The notes: generated by a model not told the origin, from the letters alone. A stretch of DNA of 64,000 bases from Lysobacter dokdonensis DS-58 (GCF_000770795.1 NZ_JRKJ01000002.1:248001-312000), one strand, 5' to 3'. Numbered from the stretch's first letter, positions 1 to 14,541 are shown. Numbers and translations are program-made.

Positions 1-1296
1 GTCGACTGCTCGGGCCTGCCGGAAGCGCAGATGCGCGAGATCGCGACGCACTACGCGCGTGCGCAAGCCACGATGATCACCTGGTGCATGGGCCTGACGC
101 ACCATCCCGACGCGGTCGCCACCATCCAGCAAGTCGTGAACCTGCTGCTGTTGCGCGGCAACATCGGCCGCCCGGGCACGGGCGCGATGCCGGTGCGCGG
201 CCATTCGAACGTGCAAGGCGATCGCACGATGGGCGCGACCTCGCAGGTCACCGACGCGTGGCTCGACAACATCGAAGCGGCGTTCCCCGGCGTCGCCTTG
301 TGCCGCGATGCGGGGCGCGACGCGGCCGGCGTGATCGACGGGTTGTTCGACGGCAACGTGCGTGCGCTGTTGTCGCTCGGCGGCAACTTCGGCGTCGCGG
401 CGCCTGATTCGCCGCGCGTGCTGGAGGCGCTGGAGCGTTGCCGCTTCACGCTGCACATCGCGACCAAACTCAATCGCACGCACTGCCATCCGGGCGAAAT
501 CGGCCTGTTGCTGCCGACGCTGGGCCGCACCGACCGCGACCTGCGCCCCGGCGGCGAGCAATGCATCTCGACCGAGGATTCGTCGAGCACCGTGCGCGCC
601 TCGCGCGGCGTGCAGGCGCCGATCAGCGAACTGCAACGCAGCGAGCCGGCGATCGTCGCGGAACTCGCGCAGGCCATCGGAATCGCGCACGTACCGTGGC
701 GCGATTTCACCGAAGACTACGCGGCGATCCGCGACCGCATCGAACGCTGCCAGCAGGGCGTGACCGAAGGCTTCGACCGCTACAACGACCGGTTGCTGCA
801 GGACGGCCGCTTCATGCTGCCCAACGCCGCCGCGCATCGGCAGTGGAATACGCGCAACCACAAGGCACGCTTCATGGCGCACGCGCTCCACGACGACACA
901 CCCGTGCAGCAGGCGCGGCGCACGCATGGCACCGATGCGCTCACGCTGATGACGATGCGCGCGCACGACCAATTCAACACCACGGTCTACAGCGGCGACG
1001 ACCGCTATCGCGGCGTCGAAGGCGACCGCCGCGTGGTGTTCCTCAACGCGGAGGACCTTGCCAAACGCGGGTTGCAGGACGGGGATCGCGTGGATATCGA
1101 ATGCCTGGTGGACGACGGGCACGAACGCCGCGTGTACGCCTTCACCGCGCGCGCGTGGGACATCCCGGCGGGATGCTGCGCGGCGTATTACCCCGAAGCG
1201 AGCGGGCTCATCGCAGCGAGCGTCTACTCCGCCGGCACGAGAACGCCGCTTTACAAGGAGATGCCCGTTCGCATCAGCCCTTGTCCGTCGCCGTAG
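1..1296 (+). CDS. FdhF/YdeP-type molybdopterin oxidoreductase, C-terminal part (5' truncated by window)
   Basis: The reading frame is open from base 1 and ends with TAG, so only the last 431 residues of a roughly 750-residue enzyme are present. The segment GRPGTGAMPVRGHSNVQGDR near residues 56-75 is characteristic of the YdeP branch of formate dehydrogenase H-like proteins. The C-terminal third (from about residue 320) fits the molybdopterin dinucleotide-binding beta-barrel domain, with DQFNTTVYS near residue 323. Family members are cytoplasmic bis-MGD oxidoreductases; E. coli YdeP is linked to acid resistance and its substrate is not firmly known. The gene meets the SGNH hydrolase gene tail to tail with no spacer. 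The specific reaction cannot be told from this fragment. Confidence 0.9.
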   Translation, partial: VDCSGLPEAQMREIATHYARAQATMITWCMGLTHHPDAVATIQQVVNLLLLRGNIGRPGTGAMPVRGHSNVQGDRTMGATSQVTDAWLDNIEAAFPGVALCRDAGRDAAGVIDGLFDGNVRALLSLGGNFGVAAPDSPRVLEALERCRFTLHIATKLNRTHCHPGEIGLLLPTLGRTDRDLRPGGEQCISTEDSSSTVRASRGVQAPISELQRSEPAIVAELAQAIGIAHVPWRDFTEDYAAIRDRIERCQQGVTEGFDRYNDRLLQDGRFMLPNAAAHRQWNTRNHKARFMAHALHDDTPVQQARRTHGTDALTLMTMRAHDQFNTTVYSGDDRYRGVEGDRRVVFLNAEDLAKRGLQDGDRVDIECLVDDGHERRVYAFTARAWDIPAGCCAAYYPEASGLIAASVYSAGTRTPLYKEMPVRISPCPSP

Positions 1297-2205
1297 TCAC
1301 TCCACCGCGCCCCACTTCACCGGCGGCAACGCCGAACGCACCGCGTTGTTGAACGGCGCGGCGAGCTGCGCGAAGCCGGCCTCGGTCGGGTGGATCTCGT
1401 CGTACCAGAACGACGGCTTGCGCGCGGGCAGGAAGCTTTCGAAATCCGCGTAAGAGAACAGGCCTGCGAACGTGTGCGACAAGGGCTCCAGCACCTGGTC
1501 GCGGAAGCCGTCGAACAGCAACAGGTCCGCGAACGCCTTGCCCTCCCCCACGTCGATCAGCACGTGCTGCATCGGCTTCCACAACCACGGCCCGATGTCG
1601 TCCTTGATCCAGGCGATCAATCCGATGTTCTCGACGGTGAGATCGGCGGCGGCGCCGATGCGTTGCAGCGGTGCATACGTGTGTCCCACCACGCGGAACG
1701 TGGGGCGCGCAGGCACGACCTTGCGGCGCACCGCATCGAGCACCCGCGTGTAGCTGGCCAGCACCGGCGCGAACCCGCCGGCCTGCATCAGCAGATCGAA
1801 CGCCGCCTGCGCGGTGATCTTCGGCCTGGCGTGCGGGGGCTGCCACGCGGCGAACGACGTCGCCAGGCGCTCCGACAGTTGATCGTTCCCGCCGGCGCTC
1901 AGGCACAGCACGTCGAACGGCGATCCGTTGATGCGATCGATCATCGAATCGACGTTGCGCGGCGCGAACAGATCCGACGCCGTGGCCCCGGGCTTGCCGA
2001 CGACCATCGCCATGCCCGTGATGCGCAGCAGGCTCTGGCGCGCGAGATTGAGGTACAGCGGCGTGGAGAACCACGAGTCGCCCCAATACAACAAGGCCGG
2101 ATGCTTCTGCAGGAACGCCTCGACACGCCGCCGCTGCGGCGTGCGCGGGCGCCCCATCAGCTCGCGCCACGATTCCCAACGGGTGGTCCAGGACATCTGC
2201 GGCAT
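1297..2205 (-). CDS. SGNH/GDSL-type hydrolase
   Basis: A 302-residue protein with the SGNH hydrolase blocks in order: YWGDSWFS (block I, nucleophile Ser) near residue 41, GGND (block III) near residue 107, and DEIHPTEAGF (block V, catalytic Asp/His) near the C-terminus. No signal peptide is evident, so a cytoplasmic esterase or lipase-like role is inferred; the substrate is unknown. An in-frame ATG lies 30 nt upstream at 2235, but the ATG at 2205 is preceded by a GGGAG ribosome binding site at a 7-nt spacing and was preferred. The stop codon abuts the stop of the oxidoreductase gene on the other strand. Confidence 0.8.
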   Translation of the reverse strand: MPQMSWTTRWESWRELMGRPRTPQRRRVEAFLQKHPALLYWGDSWFSTPLYLNLARQSLLRITGMAMVVGKPGATASDLFAPRNVDSMIDRINGSPFDVLCLSAGGNDQLSERLATSFAAWQPPHARPKITAQAAFDLLMQAGGFAPVLASYTRVLDAVRRKVVPARPTFRVVGHTYAPLQRIGAAADLTVENIGLIAWIKDDIGPWLWKPMQHVLIDVGEGKAFADLLLFDGFRDQVLEPLSHTFAGLFSYADFESFLPARKPSFWYDEIHPTEAGFAQLAAPFNNAVRSALPPVKWGAVE

Positions 2206-2283
2206 GGCGCGGCTCCCGGGGCGGGAAGCGCGCATGGTGCAGCGGATTAGGTGAAGATTTTGCCGCGGACGTCCCGTTTGGTC

Positions 2284-2550
2284 TCAGCCGTCACCCAGTG
2301 GCGTTGCAAGGTGGAGGCCCGTTCCCATCGTGTAGATCTCGCCCGGAAGGAGCGCGTCAACGCCGGTGAGGCGGTCGTTGGAGATACCCCATGGGATCGC
2401 GTGTAGTGGGCCAGGCAGATAGGGTTCCCAGATGCCCGGAGTGAAGGGGCGCCGCTTCGACCGAAATTCCACCGGCACGCGCAGTTCCTGCCAGCAAGTT
2501 CCGCAAGCGTTCCATCCGCTGCGTACGATCCCGCAATCACCGACTACCAA
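2284..2550 (-). CDS. Small hypothetical ORF or gene remnant downstream of the Rhs locus
   Basis: This frame encodes 88 residues with normal-looking amino acid and codon use (Cys-rich start with CGIVRSG and CGTCWQEL, then many Trp, Pro and Gly). The only start is a TTG without a convincing ribosome binding site. The open frame continues upstream to 2589 with equally plausible coding, so it may be the 3' remnant of a larger gene. It lies on the same strand 82 nt after the putative immunity gene. I do not recognise a family. The rest of the 427-base gap (2206-2632) holds nothing else I can support. Confidence 0.3.
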   Translation of the reverse strand: MVVGDCGIVRSGWNACGTCWQELRVPVEFRSKRRPFTPGIWEPYLPGPLHAIPWGISNDRLTGVDALLPGEIYTMGTGLHLATPLGDG

Positions 2551-2632
2551 GGAGCACGCAAGCGCTTCGTCTTGCGAATCAGACCTCGTCTAGTGGAGGC
2601 GGCCGTCCGCAGCGCCACGTAGACAAAGACCC

Positions 2633-3202
2633 TCAGTAGCCATCGAAGCTCTTTCGAGACTTCGCGCCAAGAACCAGGGCCAGGAATGGCCCTGCCAACA
2701 GTCGAACTACATCGACTGCAAAGGCTTGAAGTTTTCGATTTTCCTGTCTCAACAACGAAGCAAGCTCGAAAAATCCAGCTACGCGGCCTTTGATCGCGGC
2801 CTTGATGCAGTGCTTTCTAGCTTGGCCGAAGTCGCCTCCAATCTCGAAATACCGCGCGAACGCCAAGTCGACCTCAGGTGTATGTCTTGTCGCGCTGGCT
2901 TGACGGATGTAAGTCAGCGATGCCGGTCGGCATTCGGGCCCCTGCTTTAACAGCGCCCGTGCAATGCTCAGGAAAAGATATTCGTCTGTGTTGTGAATCA
3001 TATGGGATGCCATTCGATAACACTCCACCGCCTCCACCAGACTCGTGCCCTCCCGCTCGACGTCGTATTCCAGGACCAGCCCCTTCAGGTAGTAGCCCTG
3101 AGCTGTGGTAGGTCGGTTGTCCTTCACTTCTTTTCGGTATGCTTCGAGACACGCGGCGTTTCGCTGTTCTTGCAGCCGCTTGCGAGCTTCGGCGAACATC
3201 AT
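2633..3202 (-). CDS. Small helical protein coupled to the Rhs tip; candidate immunity protein
   Basis: A 189-residue protein of helical, Sel1/TPR-like character: [28 protein letters not shown] and [17 protein letters not shown] look like paired helices, and a hydrophobic stretch ([15 protein letters not shown]) lies near the C-terminus. The start ATG at 3202 overlaps the TGA of the Rhs gene (ATGA); a perfect AGGAGG lies 3 nt upstream of it and 6 nt upstream of the next ATG (3199), so either may be used. In Rhs systems the gene directly after the variable C-terminal toxin commonly encodes the cognate immunity protein. Assignment here rests on position and coupling alone; the sequence matches no immunity family I can name. 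Confidence 0.6.
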   Translation of the reverse strand: MMFAEARKRLQEQRNAACLEAYRKEVKDNRPTTAQGYYLKGLVLEYDVEREGTSLVEAVECYRMASHMIHNTDEYLFLSIARALLKQGPECRPASLTYIRQASATRHTPEVDLAFARYFEIGGDFGQARKHCIKAAIKGRVAGFFELASLLRQENRKLQAFAVDVVRLLAGPFLALVLGAKSRKSFDGY

Positions 3203-5460
3203 CGACCTCCTGCAGCCGGCGAGTGCCAACCGCGCTCAGACTGCTCACGGATCATCCGGAGCTGGTTTTGATGCTGGAAAAGATCATCCGCCACGCCGTC
3301 CTTACCTGGCGCGCAGACGTGGAGACCGATGCAGATTCGCAACGCTGCATTTTGAGCGGCCGGACTCTTGCATGCGTTTCCGACTCCAGCTACAGCCGCC
3401 GGCGTCATGATCGCCCCCCCGACAACAGCGGGCGTATATACCGCTGTCGCCGCGCCTGCGGCCGCTATGCCCCAAACCACATTCAACCGCTGCGCAACCT
3501 CCTCGGGAATTGCGTAATCGGGTCGAGTATTGAGGTTGCGCGAATACGGGAGAAACTGCAGGCCATCCGGATCGATGTTGGAAATTGGATTCATTCCTGC
3601 GTATCCGTACGTATTGACACCCGCAGCCAAGCCCAACGGATCCGATTGCAGATACCGACCGCCCTTCGCGTCGTACTCCCGGTAACCGTTCTGCCACAGA
3701 TCGCTCTCCGCGTCGTAGTACTGCCCGGGGAAGCCGATGTTCAATCCGCCGATCAGGTCCTGCGTGACTTCCCGGTCGTAGGCGTGGTTCTTTGCGCGCC
3801 ATAGCTGTACCTGTGTCCCGCTTGTCACGGCTTCCGGGCGGCCCAAGTGATCGTTGTGGACGTACTTGACGCCGGGGTGGCTAACCACGATCGGGTAGTC
3901 GTCGTACTGCGCGACGATGCTCGCCGTCCCCGGTGTCAGCAAGCCGACGAGTTCTCCGCCGAACCAGATGTAGTCCTTCCATCCGGCCGGGCCATGCTCG
4001 GCCAGCAATTGCGCGGGGCCGCCGTGGATATAGCGCGTGGCGCCGTCGGCGTTCGATTTCGCGACGCGCAGGCCCAGCGCATTGACGACGTATTGCGTGG
4101 CGCCGGAAGGAAGCGTCCTGCAGGTGCCGTAGGGTTCGCAGAGTGTCACGCTGTCAGGCCGCGAGACTTCGCGCAGTCGATCGAACGCGTCGTATTGCAG
4201 ATGTGTAGTGATGCCGGAGGTCGTGTCGCCGGTCCGATTGCCGCGTGCATCGTAGGCGTAGGTGTGGTGTCGGCTCGGGGTTGAGGTTCCGCTGATTGCG
4301 AGCAGGCGGTTGTTGTGCGGGTCGATCGCATGCTGCTCGACCTGCCCGTTCCATCTGTGACTGGTGCGATTGCCGTTGGAATCGAACGTCGCGATGCGCG
4401 CATGGCCGCCCTGCCCGACGATCGCGTCGGATGTAAGGCGCCCTTGCGCGTCGTATGCGAACGCCTGGCTGGCGGGTTCGCCGGCGGCATTGGTGATCGC
4501 CGCGATACGATCGGCGGCTTCGAATCCGTAGGTCAGGCTTTGCACTACCCTGCCCGCGCGTTCGTCGACCGCGCTGACGCCGGACAGGCGGCCGTTGTCG
4601 TCCACGGAGTAGCGTCTTTCCAGACCGTTGCCGTATGTCCAGGTTTCCGGGCCGCCAAAAGCGCGGAATTGGATAGAGTCCAGCACCGTGTGCGTGACGC
4701 CATCACGCGTCGCGCTCAACGTTCGCAGTCGTCCCATCGCATAGGTGTATGCGACTTCGAGTCCGCTGGGATAGCTTAGCTTCGACAGCCTGCCGAGCGC
4801 GTCATGGTGGTACGTGGTGGTGTCGGCGACCCCGTCGGCTGTGTCGATTCGCGATCGCAAAGCCCCGTCGGCGCGGTAGGCGAACGTCGTTGATGCTTGC
4901 GCGCTGCCCGCATGCCACGTCGTCGCTTGGCAAAGGAACCCCGCACCGCAGCTATCGTAGGCGTATGTCCTGCGATCCATGCCGCTTGTCATGCTCGTGA
5001 CACGGCCCAGCGCGTCGTGCGTGTAGTCGAGGGTGGTGGCGTCGTTGCGCACCGTTCGCGTGCGCAGCCCGTTGCCGCCATACGTGTGGGTCGTCGTCCC
5101 GCTGTCCGGGCTGCGAAGTTCCAGCAGGTCGCCGAACGCGTTGTGCCGATAGGTGGTCGACAAGCCGCGCGGATCGATGACGGCGGTGACACGGTCCGCG
5201 GCGTCGTAGGAGTAGCGGGCGATTCCGCCCGTTGCGTCCGTCGTGGCTGCGACGCGACCGAGTGGATCGTAGGCAAGGCGCGTCACGTGACCGTTCCCGT
5301 CGGTGACGTGGATGAGGCGACCCTCGGCGTCGTAGCTCCGCTGCGCCACAACCTTGCCCTCGTCGCCGCTGCGTTCGACGATCACACGCCCGAGCTCGTC
5401 GTACTCGAACGTGCTGACGTGCGTCACTTGCAGCGCAAGGACCAGTATCCGGAGGTCCAC
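3199..5460 (-). CDS. RHS/YD-repeat protein, C-terminal half with variable tip
   Basis: A 753-residue protein built of YD repeats ([30 protein letters not shown] and so on) ending in the Rhs core signature: [20 protein letters not shown] and then [19 protein letters not shown]. About 119 residues follow the core and form a variable tip with a hydrophobic Ala/Gly-rich stretch and several cysteines. Rhs proteins form a shell that encloses the C-terminal toxin. The only start is a GTG 4 nt after the upstream stop, with no good ribosome binding site, which fits either translational reinitiation or an originally longer gene that was split. Base composition is clearly lower in GC than its neighbours, a sign of transfer. 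The toxin activity of the tip cannot be told by eye. Confidence 0.85.
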   Translation of the reverse strand: MDLRILVLALQVTHVSTFEYDELGRVIVERSGDEGKVVAQRSYDAEGRLIHVTDGNGHVTRLAYDPLGRVAATTDATGGIARYSYDAADRVTAVIDPRGLSTTYRHNAFGDLLELRSPDSGTTTHTYGGNGLRTRTVRNDATTLDYTHDALGRVTSMTSGMDRRTYAYDSCGAGFLCQATTWHAGSAQASTTFAYRADGALRSRIDTADGVADTTTYHHDALGRLSKLSYPSGLEVAYTYAMGRLRTLSATRDGVTHTVLDSIQFRAFGGPETWTYGNGLERRYSVDDNGRLSGVSAVDERAGRVVQSLTYGFEAADRIAAITNAAGEPASQAFAYDAQGRLTSDAIVGQGGHARIATFDSNGNRTSHRWNGQVEQHAIDPHNNRLLAISGTSTPSRHHTYAYDARGNRTGDTTSGITTHLQYDAFDRLREVSRPDSVTLCEPYGTCRTLPSGATQYVVNALGLRVAKSNADGATRYIHGGPAQLLAEHGPAGWKDYIWFGGELVGLLTPGTASIVAQYDDYPIVVSHPGVKYVHNDHLGRPEAVTSGTQVQLWRAKNHAYDREVTQDLIGGLNIGFPGQYYDAESDLWQNGYREYDAKGGRYLQSDPLGLAAGVNTYGYAGMNPISNIDPDGLQFLPYSRNLNTRPDYAIPEEVAQRLNVVWGIAAAGAATAVYTPAVVGGAIMTPAAVAGVGNACKSPAAQNAALRICIGLHVCAPGKDGVADDLFQHQNQLRMIREQSERGWHSPAAGGR

Positions 5461-5464
5461 CGGG

Positions 5465-5845
5465 TCAGTCCGTCACGGTGTTCAGCGTGCACACGCCATC
5501 GGCTTGCACTAGGTAAGTCACGGTAGACAATGGTGTTGCCGAACGCTTGGACGACAGCACCGTCGCGAAGGCCGCTCGACCGCCCTGCGGCGCCAACGAG
5601 ACGTAGATCAGCTGGTACAGGCAGTTCGGCAAGCCGCCCTCGACGGAGAAGTACGCCAACTCGTTGGCCGCATGGACGCCGACCTGTCCGACCAGTTGGT
5701 CGCGCACGGTACCGGACCCCGTCGAAGCGTAGGGCTGCACGCCACCCCCCAACAGCGATTGCGGAATCGGCGGCTCCTGGCCCCGCGCCGGCGAACTAAT
5801 GGCCAGTGCCGCGGCGAACATCAAAACATGCGTGTGGCGCATCAT
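5465..5845 (-). CDS. Small secreted protein between the two Rhs halves
   Basis: A 126-residue protein with a clear Sec signal peptide: MMRHTH, a hydrophobic AALAIS core, then an Ala-Arg-Gly-Gln cleavage region. The mature part contains two cysteines (one in PNCLYQLIY, one in DGVCTLN) that could form a disulfide. The start was placed at the ATG pair 5845/5842 because AAGGAAG precedes it; an upstream ATG (5881) overlaps the stop of the Rhs N-terminal ORF as ATGA and would add a hydrophilic leader. It sits exactly between the N- and C-terminal Rhs ORFs in the same direction. No family was recognised; a periplasmic chaperone, adaptor or second immunity-like factor are all conceivable. Confidence 0.6.
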   Translation of the reverse strand: MMRHTHVLMFAAALAISSPARGQEPPIPQSLLGGGVQPYASTGSGTVRDQLVGQVGVHAANELAYFSVEGGLPNCLYQLIYVSLAPQGGRAAFATVLSSKRSATPLSTVTYLVQADGVCTLNTVTD

Positions 5846-5877
5846 CTTCTTCCTTGAGTTCAGTTCCGAAAGGTCTG

Positions 5878-7816
5878 TCATGGGTCGCGGCCGATCTCGA
5901 TTCGGAGGGGCTGCGACATCGCGTTGTAGGTAATGCGACGCACCGCGAAACTACCGCCGGGCTCGGTCCTGTCTTCCTGGACGAGACGACGCGCGGCGTC
6001 GTAGTGGTAGATAACGCTGCTGCCATCGGCGGCCTGGATTGCATCGAGCAGTCCGCTGGCGCCGTATATGTATCGCGTTTCGACAGGACTTCCATTCGGA
6101 AATGTGCGCTCGACGAGGACGCGCCCGCGTTGGTCATATTCGTATTCGGTGACTGCACCGGACGGCTCGACGATTCGCGCGGGTTGCCCACGGCCGTTAT
6201 GGCCTTCGTAACGGGTGGCGTGTCCGGCGGTGTTGCGGCTTTCGATCAGGTCGCCGGACGCGTTGTATTGATGCGTGAGGTCCTCTCCGGGTGTCGGGCC
6301 ATCGACGGTCAACGATGATAGGAGTCCGTTGGAATGCGTCGTGTAGGCATAGGTCGTGCCACGTATGGCGCCGGTTGCGAAGTCGGTTACGGTGGTCGAC
6401 GCGAGGCGCCCGTTGTCGAGGTAGGTGTAGGTGGTCGATGCACTCCCCTCCAGTGTCTCGCTCATCACGCGATTTCTGTCCGGCGCCCATGTAAAGGTGC
6501 GCGCTCGCTGCAATTTCGTCCCCGCAGCTTCGGTCTTGCGGATCAGTCGGCCCGCAGAGTCGTGATCAAAGGTCGTCACAGCTCCGGCGAAATTCGTCAC
6601 TTGGTTCGGCTGACCGTTCGCGTCGTACTGCAAGTATCTATCTCGGCTCCCGCAATTGGAGGACGCCGCGCCTTCAACTGATACCAGACGGCCATCGAGG
6701 TATCGGCGCGTGGTGCGATGACCCAGCGGGTTGGTTTCTACGACGCTGTAGTTTTCCGTCGTACTTTCTAGATCGCCGGAATACGCGAACGAGTGTCGCT
6801 CGACGCCCGCGTGGTGCTCGGTGGAAACAACACGAGCCTCTTCATCATTTCGCTCATAGATGAAGGTTGAGTAGCGCAAGCCATCGAAGGACTTGCCACT
6901 CATGTTCCCTGGCGGTGCGCCAATGTAACGACTTGGGAGAGCGTGGTAGGTGATCCTAGTCGCCGGCGATCCGGGCAGTGTCGTTTCGACCAGCCGTGGA
7001 CGGTGGTGCCCGACGCGGTGGTACGCATACCGGTAGACACTCCCAACTGGATCGGTGACATGGGTCAGCTCGCCGTTGGTATAGCCGAACCGTACCGAAC
7101 GACCCGAGGTGTGATCGATGCGCTGCAACTGCGCACCGGCGTACACGTAGTGCCAACCGACTCCACGCTCGTTTCGAACGACATGGACACGTCCCTGTTG
7201 ATCGTAGATCTCCGTCCCACCGGCTTCATTGAACAGGTAGATCCACCCTTGCGGCCACTGCTCGATACGTGGCAGCGGCTTGGCAGGGCTTTGGCGCCAG
7301 CCTCCCGCTTGCGTAGGCATCCAGATGACGCTCCCATTTGGACGAACCGCCCGGATGCCCACTGCGCGGTCTTCCCATTCCAGCGAATAGTCAAAATTGC
7401 TGCGCCAACGCGCACCGAACATGCCGTCGCGATGGCCATACATACGCGTGAGAAACAATCCCATTTCGCCATCGCTCGCGAAATCCGTCTCCTCTTCGAC
7501 CTTCAACCCGGAGGGAAGTCGAACGGGGTTGCCGCGCAGCTCGTCGCACTTCCCTTCGTCCTGTTGTTCGAAGACCGCTTCGATCGGCCCGCGGAAGGGC
7601 AGCCCGTGCGTAGGACTGGAGCCCGACCAGTGCCATTACGTTGGCGAGCGGCAAGTGGTACTCGTGGATGGCCTCGATCGTGTGGCTCTGAAAGACAGGC
7701 AAGGGCTTCTCCCTCGGCGGCTCCTCGTCGTCCGCGATCACGTTGAACGGCAAGACGCACGCCAGTGCGACAGCCGATATCGTCCGGTATGCCCCGGCAG
7801 CTCCTCCCTGATGCAC
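5878..7816 (-). CDS. RHS/YD-repeat protein, N-terminal half, apparent frameshift near 7615
   Basis: The main frame (5878-7506 and upstream to 7635) encodes an Rhs start: KVEEETDFAS, GLFLTRMYGH, ARWRSNFDYSLEW, then YD repeats such as YQYDANGQPNQVTNF and EYEYDQRGRV. A second frame starting at a GTG (7816) supplies what looks like the true N-terminus, with a signal-like segment (SAVALACVLPFNVIA) and HTIEAIHEYHLPLANVMALVG, and is followed after a one-base shift near 7605-7635 by LPFRGPIEAVFEQQDEG in the main frame. The two pieces together read as one protein, so a frameshift mutation or a sequencing error is likely. The protein stops at 5878 without the Rhs core; the core and tip lie in a separate ORF downstream. 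Confidence 0.7.
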
Positions 7817-7926
7817 TCCCTACCCCACGTATCCGATGCAGACGCACAGGTTAGACGCGGGGCGTGCGGGTCAGAAACGAGAAGAATTGGGAAACGCACG
7901 AAGAAACAGGGCCGCGTGCTAGCGTG

Positions 7927-12327
<4,401 letters not shown>

Positions 12328-12372
12328 GGGGAGAAACGTCGCTCGGTGGCGTCTCAGATGGTGCGACTGGCT

Positions 12373-13518
12373 TCAGCGGGGGGCGACATAGCCGCCGGGG
12401 ACGCCCCCGGGCGACAGGACGATCTGCCACAGGTGGATGTGGCGGGCGCGGAAGCTCGCCATCGAAGCGCCGAGATAGAAGCGCCACATGCGGCGGAAGC
12501 GTTCGTCGTAGCGCGCGGGCAAGCGATCCCACGCCGCCTCCACGTTCGCGCGCCAGGCTTGCAGCGTGCGGTCGTAGTCGGCGCCGAAGTTGTGCCAGTC
12601 TTCGACGACGAATCGCCCTTCCGAATCGGTGGCGATCTGTTTCGCCGACGGCAGCATCGAATTCGGGAAGATGTAACGGGCGATCCACGGATCGGTATGG
12701 TCGACCGACGTCGCGCCGCCGATCGTATGCAGCAGGAACAGCCCGCCATCGGGCGCGTCCGGCGACAGGCAACGCCGCGCGACATCGAAATACGCCGCGT
12801 AGTTGCGCACGCCGACGTGTTCGAACATGCCCAGCGAGAAGACGCGGTCGAAGGTTGCATCGATCTCGCGGTAATCCTGCAGCCGGATTTCGATGGGCAG
12901 GCCGGCGCAGAGTTCGCGCGCATAGTCCGCCTGTTCGCGCGAAACGGTGACGCCGACGCCGCTGATGCCATACCGCTGCGCCGCGAACTTCAACGCTTCG
13001 CCCCACCCGCACCCGATGTCGAGGACGCGCATGCCCGGGCGCAGCAGCAACTTGCGGCACACCAGGTCGAGCTTGGCTTCCTGCGCGGCGTCGAGGTCGT
13101 CCGCATCGCGCCAGTACGCGCAGCTGTAGACCAGCCGCTCGCCGAGCATCGCGCGATACAGGTCGTTGCCGAGGTCGTAATGCCGCTGCCCGACTTCGAA
13201 CGCGCGCGTTTCGCTCTGGAGGTTCATCACCCGCGCGCGCAAGGCGTCCCACACTTCGCCGGCGCCGCGCACGCGCTGGTCGATGTCGGCGGACAACAGG
13301 CGGAAGAGCATGCCGTCGAGATCGGCGACGTCCCACCATCCGTCCATGTAGGACTCGCCCAGGCCGAGCGAGCCCTGCGCCAATGTGCGGCGGAAGAAGC
13401 GCGCATCGTGTACCCGTGGATCCCACGCTGCGCGGCCGCCGGTGCGCGCGTCGTCGATGCGCACGTCCGCCTCGCGGAAGAGGTGTTCGATGCGACGGCG
13501 GAACGGATGCGGCGACAT
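12373..13518 (-). CDS. cfa: Cyclopropane-fatty-acyl-phospholipid synthase family methyltransferase
   Basis: A 381-residue SAM-dependent enzyme. The SAM-binding motif VLDIGCGWGE lies near residue 170, preceded by GQRHYDLGNDLY and followed by EHVGVRNYAAYF, all typical of Cfa. Family members methylenate unsaturated acyl chains of membrane phospholipids, usually on entry to stationary phase or in acid. The frame is open far upstream, but the ATG at 13518 is preceded by GAGGG and starts a normal Cfa N-terminus (FRRRIEHLFREADVRI). It follows the lipoprotein gene by 17 nt on the same strand, so the two may be cotranscribed. Confidence 0.92.
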   Translation of the reverse strand: MSPHPFRRRIEHLFREADVRIDDARTGGRAAWDPRVHDARFFRRTLAQGSLGLGESYMDGWWDVADLDGMLFRLLSADIDQRVRGAGEVWDALRARVMNLQSETRAFEVGQRHYDLGNDLYRAMLGERLVYSCAYWRDADDLDAAQEAKLDLVCRKLLLRPGMRVLDIGCGWGEALKFAAQRYGISGVGVTVSREQADYARELCAGLPIEIRLQDYREIDATFDRVFSLGMFEHVGVRNYAAYFDVARRCLSPDAPDGGLFLLHTIGGATSVDHTDPWIARYIFPNSMLPSAKQIATDSEGRFVVEDWHNFGADYDRTLQAWRANVEAAWDRLPARYDERFRRMWRFYLGASMASFRARHIHLWQIVLSPGGVPGGYVAPR

Positions 13519-13535
13519 GGCGCCCTCGCGTTGCC

Positions 13536-14366
13536 TCAGCCGCCGCGGAACAACGTCCGGTACGCGGGCGCGACGTGCGGGAGCAGCACTTGCGCGGGGA
13601 CATCGACGGTCTGCGTGCCATCGACGTACGGGCCCACCTGGTAGGGCGGGAACACGAAGCGCAGCGCGTCGATCTTGCCGTCCCTCGCCACGCGCGGTTC
13701 GAATTGCGAGAACGCATCGGCCTTCGGCTGCGTGCCGTCGTCGATCATGTCGCCGGCGCTCTTGAGCATGTCGGCGCGTTCTTCGGCGGGCACGTCGTCG
13801 GCGTCGATGCGTTGCGACAACGCGGTGTGCAGTTGCTCGCGCACGAAATCGGAAATCGCCTGCCAGCCTTTCGCATCGGGCACGAGCGTATCGGCGGTGA
13901 GCATCGCGTTGCGCTTGGGCAACCACACGAAGCGCGCGATCAACGGCGAACCGTGCGCGCCGCCGGTGTACAGGCTGCCGTCGGCGGCGATGGCCATGAT
14001 GTCGGGCGAATCCACCACCGTCGTGTACGACAGGCTCAATTCGTATGGCGCGGTGGGCACGTCGTTGCCGAGCGCTTCGACCGCACCGGTGAGGTCCTTG
14101 CGCGCATCGGCCGCGTACGCGGTGAGCGCGGATACCAGCCCCGGATAGGGCGCGGCTTCCTTCGGATACGAGATGCCGACGACGTAGCGCGGCGTGGTTT
14201 CCACGACGTCGGCGAGCGGCGCGCGCGCGGTGGTTGCGGCGCTGGCGGGCGCGTGCGTCGACGCGGCACCGGGCTTGCCGGGTTCGGGTGTCGCCGATTC
14301 CCGGCGGCAGGCCGGCAACGCGACGACGAGGACGATCAGGAGCAAAACGAAACGGCGGCGCATCAT
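13536..14366 (-). CDS. DUF3298/RsiV-type lipoprotein
   Basis: A 276-residue exported protein with a lipoprotein signal (VLLLIVLVVALPAC, lipobox LPAC). The body has the DUF4163/DUF3298 layout seen in RsiV-like and other periplasmic proteins: YELSLSYTTVVDSPDIMAI, then SGGAH-like YTGGAHGSPLIARF, and VFPPYQVGPYVDG near the end, the typical C-terminal signature. RsiV itself is an anti-sigma factor that binds lysozyme; this protein lacks a cytoplasmic anti-sigma domain, so only a periplasmic binding role is inferred. Two ATGs (14366, 14363) are possible starts and no strong ribosome binding site is seen. Confidence 0.75.
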   Translation of the reverse strand: MMRRRFVLLLIVLVVALPACRRESATPEPGKPGAASTHAPASAATTARAPLADVVETTPRYVVGISYPKEAAPYPGLVSALTAYAADARKDLTGAVEALGNDVPTAPYELSLSYTTVVDSPDIMAIAADGSLYTGGAHGSPLIARFVWLPKRNAMLTADTLVPDAKGWQAISDFVREQLHTALSQRIDADDVPAEERADMLKSAGDMIDDGTQPKADAFSQFEPRVARDGKIDALRFVFPPYQVGPYVDGTQTVDVPAQVLLPHVAPAYRTLFRGG

Positions 14367-14458
14367 TTGAGGCAATCCATTGGCTCGGGGGTATCGCGAA
14401 GCAAATTATCGCCAGCCCCGTGACGCCTGAATACACCGGGATGAAAATCCACCGCGCC

Positions 14459-14488
14459 AAAAAGAAAACCCGGCCGAAGCCGGGTTTT
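14459..14488 (-). terminator. Rho-independent terminator of the cold-shock gene
   Basis: A perfect 10-bp inverted repeat AAAACCCGGC / GCCGGGTTTT (14465-14474 and 14479-14488) closes a TTCG tetraloop when read on the minus strand and is followed by TTTTCTTTTT. It lies 54 nt after the csp stop codon. The A/T arms make it able to work in both directions. Confidence 0.9.
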
Positions 14489-14541
14489 CGAAGGTGCGAA
14501 CCGGTGCGTCTCCGCGCCGGCCCTACCGCGAGTCGAGGACC

